From Agarophyton chilense (Eukaryota; Rhodophyta; Florideophyceae; Gracilariales; Gracilariaceae): a DNA stretch of 64,000 bases. Each line of letters opens with the position of its first letter. Position 1 is the first letter of the stretch. The DNA lies in assembly GCA_030374765.1 (NCBI GenBank), contig JARGXX010000091.1:1-64000 (forward strand), read 5' to 3'. Position numbers and translations under genes: made by a program. Below, one piece after another: positions 12,632-19,568 of this stretch. Under the pieces are notes generated by a model, which was not told the origin of the DNA, ran no database searches, and was given only the letters and a program-made list of their open reading frames with translations.

Positions 12632-13304
12632 TCACAACGTGAGCGCAGGTTAGGTAAAGGAAAAGGAAGAAGAGGGGGAAAAGACGAGAAGAAGAGAAAA
12701 ATAAAAGAAGAGAAACAAAGGAAGGTAGTCAGCCTTGACAATTTACTTCGATCGTTGGCGACCGTCATTGAAAACTATATCTACCTCGCACGCAGTTCCG
12801 CCGCCGGTGCTGACCGTCGGCGGGTCACCCACGTCTCACACCTTGCCACTGTGCGACGAGGAGTTGCGCGCCAAAACAATTTCAAACATGAAGCATATCA
12901 AATAAAAACTGAAAAAATCATCCAAAGTGGTGCGCCAGTGCCAACCACCCCGCGCAGCCCAGATTCGGCTGTTACGGCCAAACCCCGTATCCAGCCCACA
13001 TTCGCACATTCTCTCCAACTGCATAGCCCGTGCTCATTCAGCGCTCTCGTCCAATCAAATCGCTCCACTTGGGCCGAAGCCCCAACACGCCCCATTACAA
13101 CCAGACCACTTGTCCATACCACGTTGCATGAGGGCATTTGCAGTAGCCAATCAGATGGCCGTTTCACGTTGAGATTGAGATGAGGCGCATATGCGTTTTT
13201 CCGCGGAGGGTGCCCAAAAGTGCCCATGCTTAAATCCACCTTTTGTTTTCCACTATTTCCAACACTCCAAAGGGCTTGGGGGCACAGTCGACCAAACCTC
13301 AACA
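12632..13304 (-). repeat. A3 5' LTR
   Basis: A 673-bp LTR, nearly identical to the 3' LTR at 6749-7421, ending at the right target duplication AGAAT (13305-13309). Confidence 0.94.
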
Positions 13305-13686
13305 AGAATGTGCGAATGTGGGCTGGATACGGGGTTTGGCCGTAACAGCCGAATCTGGGCTGCGCGGGGTGGTTGGCACTGGCGCACCACTTTGGATGAT
13401 TTTTTTGAGTTTTTAGTTGATATGCTTCATGTTTGAAATTGTTTTGGCGCGCAACTCCTCGTCGCACAGTGGCAAGGTGTGAGACGTGGGTGACCCGCCG
13501 ACGGTCAGCACCGGCGGCGGTACTGCGTGCGAGGTAGATATAGTTTTCAATGACGGTCGCCAACGATCGAAGTAAATTGTCAAGGCTGACTACCTTCCTT
13601 TGTTTCTCTTCTTTTATTTTTCTCTTCTTCTCGTCTTTTCCCCCTCTTCTTCCTTTTCCTTTACCTAACCTGCGCTCACGTTGTGA
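13305..13686 (+). repeat. A2 5' LTR, second piece
   Basis: The rest of the A2 5' LTR after A3, beginning with the duplicated AGAAT and ending GTTGTGA. Together with 6452-6748, and counting the duplication once, it gives a full-length LTR of about 674 bp. Confidence 0.93.
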
Positions 13687-13700
13687 GGTTATGGGCCCAG
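13687..13700 (+). other. Copia-A primer-binding site (A2)
   Basis: GGTTATGGGCCCAG directly follows the LTR. Its reverse complement, CTGGGCCCATAACC, matches the anticodon stem-loop of initiator tRNA-Met with anticodon CAT, not a tRNA 3' end. Drosophila copia is known to be primed by a 5' half of initiator tRNA-Met ending in this arm, so the same mode is inferred here. Copia-B has the same site. Confidence 0.8.
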
Positions 13701-14599
13701 AGCGTCGACTCTTCGCAGACGTCACGCTCTACTAACATTTATTTGGATTCAAGAAGATTCCCTACTGCGACAGGTGCGCGATCTACGACTAACGCTCATC
13801 TGGATTCAAGAAGTTATTTTGTTTTGCGACAGGCGTGTACCCTGCGGACTTCCTCCTTGGTGGCGAAAACATATCGCGTTTGTTAGTACCCCCTTGGCAC
13901 GAGACCGGGAAGTCTGCCAAATCCTGCTCTCCGTCCGTAGAGTACGGAGGTCGATGAATTGGGCTTGGAAGTGTAGGAGCAACCGTACTACACCGCACGA
14001 CCGCGCTACTTTCCCGCAAGAGGCTAGCTTGGGTCAACTGGGGGAAGTGTATCTTGACGACACCCCTCCTTGGGACGCCTCGTAGGGACTAAAAGCGCCG
14101 GACTCTGAAGTGCGCAGAGTTCGGTAGGTAATCAAAGCGTACCTCACCTGGAGAGAGTAACCAGGGTCCAGGGGATCATCCTTTAGGGTAGCGGAGGTAG
14201 TTTCTCCCGCCAGTGCGCCCGCCTACCTCGAGCAAGTCTCGGTAGGTTCAATCAAGAAGTTTCAACCCGAAGTCGAGAAGTTTGTCTGTTCCGGGTACGC
14301 CTTCTGCCACTGCCCGTGAGTATACTCCAAGCGTGGGAGCACCCGAGCTCCGCTTGTGATCGCGTACGAGACGCGTCTCGGTGAGCGTTGCAGGCTACGT
14401 CAAAAGTCTCCGCTGTCGTCCTCGCTGTCGAACGTTTGAGTTGGGATACTCCGTTCGGGCAAGCTCGGCCACGAATTCATCACTGCTCGTGGCCCTTTTC
14501 TTAAACTTCCCAAGGCATTGAGTCCCTCACTCTGCTTCCCTCTACTAATTAATTTCGTTTGGTTCCGTTCTATCTGCTTCGTGGATAACAGACTGAAAT
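13687..14599 (+). other. A2 leader
   Basis: A 913-bp untranslated leader. It contains an imperfect direct repeat (GGATTCAAGAAG at 13745 and 13802, each followed by GCGACAGG), and a block at about 14021-14259 that aligns by eye with the Copia-B leader. That block includes CCTTTAGGG, CCAGTGCGCCCGC, a hairpin (CCTACC at 14222-14227 pairing with GGTAGG at 14241-14246) and GTTCAATC. Packaging or translation control is a guess from position. No credible coding frame is present. Confidence 0.75.
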
Positions 14600-17500
14600 A
14601 TGTCGGACACGGAAATGGAATCCGAAAGTACTACCGGGATGAAAATCCCTCGTTTTCATGGAAGGCGTGGTGATGATTATGCCCTATGGCGCCATCGCCT
14701 TCGTGCTGCATGCCGTGTTAAAGGTGTGTGGAACGTTGTGGAATCCGATTCTGGATATTCAGCAACTACTGAAGCAACATCGGATACCGCTATTGATAGC
14801 GCTCGAGTTGTCGCCAAGCGCGAGAAGGCATGTGGAATCATAATATGCGCCTTGGGTGATGCGCCACTTCGTGTGGTCATGGATGTCGACGACGACCCGG
14901 CGCGCATGCTCGCATTACTTGATGCACGGTATGCGTCCAATCGTACTGTATCCAGAATTGCTGTGCAAACTCAACTATTCCGTATGGGATACAATGGTCA
15001 GAATATGTCAGGCTATGTGGACCAGTACACGGCGTTATTTGCTCAGTTAGAGCGCATGGGGAAGGATGCGGCAGTACCGGAGTCGCACAAAGCTCCCATG
15101 TTACTTGCTTCTATTGATCCCAATTGCACACTGGAGTCTACTGCTGCAGCTCTTCGAACCAAGGATATCGCTGAGCTTACATGGGACTACGTGGCCACGA
15201 CCCTCATAGATGAATACAACGCGAAACAGGTGTCTGCAAGGCCGTCTGGACGTAGTTCACGTCGCAAGAAGAAGGGCAGGAAAAAATCTGGTCGACATTC
15301 TGAATCGACTAATCGTACCCGCAGTAGTGCAAACAACGAAGATGAGGAGTCTGATGGTCACTCCGACATTGAGTCTACTGCTCGTGCACTTGCTGCGGCC
15401 TTGAGATCGTCATCATTTGATCGTTCTGGATCGAGCAATGGACATCATTGCGACTTCTGTGATCGCGATGGACACACACAAGATCGTTGCTTTATGAATC
15501 CGGACAACCCGGACAACCACTTGCCGCAGAGTATCCTCGATAAACTGTCGCCACAACCCAAGCGAATGGGTGGCAGTAGTGGTAGAAGCGCCTCGAGCAA
15601 GTCTTCTGGAAAGTCTGGAAAAATCGAAATTGCTGGTGCAACTGTGGAAAGGACCACTATAGTTCCGCCGAATGACCTGAGTACCTACGCAGACAGCGGT
15701 GCGACAGTACATTGCTTCCATTCTGTTTGTGCGTTCGTGCCCGGTTCACTTGAACCTTGCGACGAAAGGACAGTGATGCTTGCCGATAACACATCTGTTG
15801 TATCTAAACAACGCGGAGAGGTGATCATTCCTTTGGACAATGCGAACATACGTCTGAGTGATGCCCTACTGACCCCCGCTCTGGGATACAACTTGGTTTC
15901 AACCGGGTGTTTGGCCGACAAAGGTATTGAGTCGCTCTTCGGTCGTCATAGTGTACGTTTGACGCTAGAGTCAAATGGTTTTGAGGTGGGCATTGGTGAT
16001 CGTGACAAGGTATCTCGCATGTACACACTGCCTCAACCTTTAGGGCATGCTGGTGTGGAACTTGCGCTTTCGACTAAGTCTACGGAGACTCAACTGTGGC
16101 ACCGACGACTGGCTCACATCAACCAACGTGATCTGCAACATGTACACAAGTACGCAGATGGAGTGCCGCACTTGTGTGACATGGAGGAGGTATGCCGAGC
16201 ATGTCGACTTGGCAAGGCTCATAAGCTTCCGTTCCCAGGTCACTTTGAACATGCATCCGCGGTTGGTGACATTGTGCACTCGGATATTGTAGGTCCTCTG
16301 GAAAAGTCTTTTCCGGACAAGTTTCAATATGCATGTACATTCCTCGATGATCACTCACGGTATGTGTTCCTAGGTCTGGTGATCCATCGCAGTGCCCTTA
16401 GTGATGTGTTTGTGGGTATTGCGGCAAAGTTTAAGCAGCTTGGAGGAGTGCATATCAAAAGTTTGCACTCGGACGGTGCAGAAGAATATATTGCCCTGCA
16501 AGAGAACTTGGCAGCAGAACATGGCCTCACTTCTTTCTCTGCTCCATACACCCCCGAACACAACGCTATAGCTGAGCGCATCAATCGTACCATGGTGGAA
16601 GCTGCTCGATCGTTGCTGATCCAAGCCGATCTACCAGAATGTTTGTGGCCATATGCGCTGAAACATGTTATCTTTGTGCGTAATCGAGTGCAACATTCTA
16701 CTGTTAACAACAGTCCCTACTTTCTGGTAACTGGAAATAAACCTTTGTTGAAGCACGTGCGTGTGTTTGGATGCACTGCATTCGTGCTAAGGACTCCGCG
16801 TGGACCCAAGTTCGAGTCTCGTGCACTTGAGGGAGTGTACTTGGAGACTCTTGAGCATGGTGTGTACAAGGTACTCGTCGTTGATAATGACGGTACTCCG
16901 CGTATTATTGAGTCACGACATGTTACTTTTGATGAATCCAAGTTCCCTGGCGCATCATCTCTTGCCAACTACATGGATGATGAAAGTGCGTCAGATGCTG
17001 ACTATAGCTCTGATATGGGATTATGTGATAGCATTGATGACGAATCGGATACCTTCTCCGTCGATAATGTTGAGGAGGAGGTGGTTCATGACGGATCCTC
17101 GCACCTGATTCCAGCACTCAGGCAGTCGGAGTCAGACTCCGGCAGCAATGAAGACGATGCACAGGATTCCGAAAGTGATGACGAAAGTGCTGCTGATGAC
17201 CTTGATACATCTGCCAACGCTGATACGGAACCACGCTACCCGCGGCGCACGCGCCGTCAACCTCTGAGGTGGTTCATGGCAGGGTCTGCTCACTGTACAT
17301 CGCAAGTCAAAGTCACTACTAGTGATGAGCCCTCACTCAAGGAGGCAATGTCCGCCAGTGCGGAGGAGCGTACCATGTGGCAAGCAGCCGTCGATGAAGA
17401 GTTTTCATCATTGGAGTCGAAGCAAACTTGGAAACCTGATGACTCTCCTGCTTCACAACCACTACCAACTCACGTCATACTGAAGGTAAAGCGCAATGCT

Positions 17501-18901
17501 GATGGGTCAGTTGAACGTTTTAAGGCTCGTGTTGTAGCCGGTGGAAACCACCAAACATATGGTCAGGACTACATGGAGACTTATGCACCAGTTGTTTCGT
17601 TCTCTTTGGTTCGCATATTCTTGTATCTGACGTTATGCTTGCGCATGTATGTGGTACAGGTGGATGTGAAGACTGCGTTTCTCAATGGCGAACTTGAGGA
17701 AGATGTGTGGATCATGTCACCTCGAGGTATACCTGGCGTGACTTCACGATGCTTCAAATTGCTCAAGGCTATCTATGGACTGAAGCAAGCGCACTTGGCA
17801 TGGCACAACAAACTATGCGAGGATATGAAAAGCATATGTTTTGAAGAGTTACCGAGTGCACCTTGCGTGTTTCGCCGCCAAAACGAGAGCAATGAGGATG
17901 CGTTCGTGCTAGTTTATGTGGATGACTTGCTAATATTCACAACTTCTGCCATGGAACGTGATGCGATTTTGGAGGAGCTTAAGTCGTTTTACGAGCTGCG
18001 TGTGGCGGACGACGTGAACTTGTACCTCGGCGTTGAATTCAAATGGACTTTAGATTTAGATGGTCGACCTGTGTCGCTGTATCTTGGTCAGTCACTGTAC
18101 ACGGAAAGCGTGTTGCGCCGTTTCGGGTTTCAGCGATCCAAGCCGGCATGCACCCCTATGGTAGAATCTTTTTTTACCGGGTGGACATCTGAGAAAGACA
18201 AATCCATCCAGGATACTCAGCTGTACCAGCAGATCATAGGATCGCTTTGGTATTTGGCACTGAGAACTCGGTTGGATATATTAGCACCCGTCCTAATCTT
18301 GGCTCGTTTTCAGAAATCGCCCACGGCCTACTGTCACAAGGCAGCAAAGCGGGTTCTTCGTTACCTTCGCGGTACAACTGAACATGGTGTGCACTATCAC
18401 TCTGGCATGGTGAAACTGGAGGCGTACGTTGACTCTGACTACGCTGCGGACACGCGTGATCGCAAGTCAATGTCTGGTTTCTTAGTGAAGCTTGGCAAAG
18501 CGACATGTATGTGGGGCGCAAGAAAACAGGCTTCGGTGGCGTTGTCTACCGGCGAGGCCGAGTCTTATGCTTTGACGCTTGCGTGTCAGGAGGTTATTTG
18601 GTTGAAGCGTGTGCTTAAGGAGATTGGATGGAAAGTGCAAGGTGCTGTGCCCATTCGTTCGGACAACCAGTGCGCCATTGACTGGGCAACTGGTGAACGC
18701 TGTCCGTCGGGTCGCGCTAAGCACATTGACGTTAAGTTGCACTTCGTTCGGGAACTAGTCAAGGATAGTCACATCAATGTGACGTACGTTCCAAGTGAAG
18801 ACAATGATGCGGACTTCTTAACTAAACCACTTGGCCCAGGTCTTCACAACAATAACGCGGACCGTGTTGGACTTGGCCGACCAGTCGAGGAGGAGTGTTG
18901 A
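14600..18901 (+). CDS. Copia-A gag-pol polyprotein (A2)
   Basis: A 1433-residue open frame with the same landmarks as the A3 copy: CCHC knuckle at 284-297, protease DSGAT at 365, integrase zinc-binding segment from 501, integrase acidic residues at 562, 625 and about 659, RT YVDD at 1106-1109, RNase H DSD at 1278. The start at MSDTEMES is the first in-frame Met after the leader and is shared by every Copia-A copy. The gag middle has a basic stretch (RRKKKGRKK, about residue 220). An acidic Ser/Asp/Glu-rich linker separates integrase from RT. The stop lies within the 3' LTR. Confidence 0.95.
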   Translation: MSDTEMESESTTGMKIPRFHGRRGDDYALWRHRLRAACRVKGVWNVVESDSGYSATTEATSDTAIDSARVVAKREKACGIIICALGDAPLRVVMDVDDDPARMLALLDARYASNRTVSRIAVQTQLFRMGYNGQNMSGYVDQYTALFAQLERMGKDAAVPESHKAPMLLASIDPNCTLESTAAALRTKDIAELTWDYVATTLIDEYNAKQVSARPSGRSSRRKKKGRKKSGRHSESTNRTRSSANNEDEESDGHSDIESTARALAAALRSSSFDRSGSSNGHHCDFCDRDGHTQDRCFMNPDNPDNHLPQSILDKLSPQPKRMGGSSGRSASSKSSGKSGKIEIAGATVERTTIVPPNDLSTYADSGATVHCFHSVCAFVPGSLEPCDERTVMLADNTSVVSKQRGEVIIPLDNANIRLSDALLTPALGYNLVSTGCLADKGIESLFGRHSVRLTLESNGFEVGIGDRDKVSRMYTLPQPLGHAGVELALSTKSTETQLWHRRLAHINQRDLQHVHKYADGVPHLCDMEEVCRACRLGKAHKLPFPGHFEHASAVGDIVHSDIVGPLEKSFPDKFQYACTFLDDHSRYVFLGLVIHRSALSDVFVGIAAKFKQLGGVHIKSLHSDGAEEYIALQENLAAEHGLTSFSAPYTPEHNAIAERINRTMVEAARSLLIQADLPECLWPYALKHVIFVRNRVQHSTVNNSPYFLVTGNKPLLKHVRVFGCTAFVLRTPRGPKFESRALEGVYLETLEHGVYKVLVVDNDGTPRIIESRHVTFDESKFPGASSLANYMDDESASDADYSSDMGLCDSIDDESDTFSVDNVEEEVVHDGSSHLIPALRQSESDSGSNEDDAQDSESDDESAADDLDTSANADTEPRYPRRTRRQPLRWFMAGSAHCTSQVKVTTSDEPSLKEAMSASAEERTMWQAAVDEEFSSLESKQTWKPDDSPASQPLPTHVILKVKRNADGSVERFKARVVAGGNHQTYGQDYMETYAPVVSFSLVRIFLYLTLCLRMYVVQVDVKTAFLNGELEEDVWIMSPRGIPGVTSRCFKLLKAIYGLKQAHLAWHNKLCEDMKSICFEELPSAPCVFRRQNESNEDAFVLVYVDDLLIFTTSAMERDAILEELKSFYELRVADDVNLYLGVEFKWTLDLDGRPVSLYLGQSLYTESVLRRFGFQRSKPACTPMVESFFTGWTSEKDKSIQDTQLYQQIIGSLWYLALRTRLDILAPVLILARFQKSPTAYCHKAAKRVLRYLRGTTEHGVHYHSGMVKLEAYVDSDYAADTRDRKSMSGFLVKLGKATCMWGARKQASVALSTGEAESYALTLACQEVIWLKRVLKEIGWKVQGAVPIRSDNQCAIDWATGERCPSGRAKHIDVKLHFVRELVKDSHINVTYVPSEDNDADFLTKPLGPGLHNNNADRVGLGRPVEEEC
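18887..18895 (+). other. Copia-A polypurine tract (A2)
   Basis: GAGGAGGAG lies directly before the 3' LTR and is also read as three Glu codons at the end of gag-pol. It is the expected plus-strand primer site of the family. Confidence 0.7.
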
Positions 18902-19568
18902 GGTTTGGTCGACTGTGCCCCCAAGCCCTTTGGAGTGTTGGAAATAGTGGAAAACAAAAAGTGGATTTAAGCATGGGCACTTTTGGGCACCCTCTGCGGA
19001 AAAACGCATATGCGCCTCATCTCAATCTCAACGTGAAACGGCCATCTGATTGGCTACTGCAAATGCCCTCATGCAACGTGGTATGGACAAGTGGTCTGGT
19101 TCTAATGGGGCGTGTTGGGGCTTCGGCCCAAGTGGAGCGATTTGATTGGGCGAGAGCGCTGAATGAGCACGGGCTATGCAGTTGGAGAGAATGTGCGAAT
19201 GTGGGCTGGATACGGGGTTTGGCCGTAACAGCCGAATCTGGGCTGCGCGGGGTGGTTGGCACTGGCGCACCACTTTGGATGATTTTTTGAGTTTTTATTT
19301 GATATGCTTCATGTTTGAAATTGTTTTGGCGCGCAACTCCTCGTCGCACAGTGGCAAGGTGTGAGACGTGGGTCACCCGCCGACGGTCAGCACCGGCGGC
19401 GGAACTGCGTGCGAGGTAGATATAGTTTTCAATGACGGTCGCCAACGATCGAAGTAAATTGTTAAGGCTGACTACCTTCCTTTGTTTCTCTTCTTTTATT
19501 TTTCTCTTCTTCTCGTCTTTTCCCCCTCATCTTCCTTTTCCTTTACCTAACCTGCGCTCACGTTGTGA
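18896..19568 (+). repeat. A2 3' LTR
   Basis: A 673-bp Copia-A LTR, TGTTGAGG to GTTGTGA, followed at 19569 by Copia-B leader. A pyrimidine-rich stretch of about 90 bases (roughly 19470-19555) precedes its end; it is seen in all Copia-A LTRs. Confidence 0.93.
18971..19103 (+). promoter_or_regulatory. U3 block of Copia-A shared with the Copia-B LTR
   Basis: This stretch aligns by eye with 23823-23955 of the Copia-B LTR. Shared words in order: GCATGGGC, the 10-base palindrome CGCATATGCG, TCTCAACGTGAA, TGATTGGCTACTGCAAATG (an inverted CCAAT box next to an octamer-like TGCAAAT), CATGCAA and ACAAGTGGT. Its position in the front third of the LTR suggests an enhancer or promoter role, which is inferred. 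Confidence 0.7.

Larger units (their letters stand above)
6749..13304 (-). mobile_element. Copia-A element A3, whole copy
   Basis: A 6556-bp minus-strand Copia-A that looks whole. The 3' LTR is 6749-7421, the uninterrupted gag-pol 7416-11717, the leader 11718-12631 and the 5' LTR 12632-13304. Perfect 5-bp target duplications AGAAT lie at 6744-6748 and 13305-13309, inside the 5' LTR of A2. The two 673-bp LTRs differ at about two sites by eye, so the insertion is very recent. No break was seen. Confidence 0.95.
6452..19568 (+). mobile_element. Copia-A element A2, host of A3
   Basis: Plus-strand Copia-A. The 5' LTR is in two pieces (6452-6748 and 13305-13686) because A3 was inserted into it. 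The leader is 13687-14599, the open gag-pol 14600-18901, and the 3' LTR 18896-19568. Apart from A3 it looks whole. Its two LTRs differ at about ten sites in 673 bp (my count by eye), more than in A3. The flanks do not match: GTAGG from Copia-B integrase on the left, GAAGC from Copia-B leader on the right. The two ends may therefore come from separate insertions joined by recombination. Confidence 0.9.
6749..19568. repeat. Giant inverted repeat formed by A3 and A2
   Basis: A3 on the minus strand and the rest of A2 on the plus strand face each other. The left arm is about 6749-13012 and the right arm about 13305-19568, 6264 bp each, separated by a spacer of about 292 bp (13013-13304). The arms carry near-identical 1433-residue frames, with roughly eight amino-acid differences by eye, plus leader and LTR. 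It arose because A3 entered the LTR of A2 in the opposite direction. If transcribed through, it would give a long double-stranded RNA. Confidence 0.93.

Noticed and set aside
12593-13183. Antisense frame of about 196 residues across the Copia-A leader and LTR, rich in Lys/Arg/Glu and repeated in many copies
   Set aside because: The charge comes from the purine-rich complement of the LTR pyrimidine tract. It recurs only because the LTR copies are young, and it has no recognisable domain.
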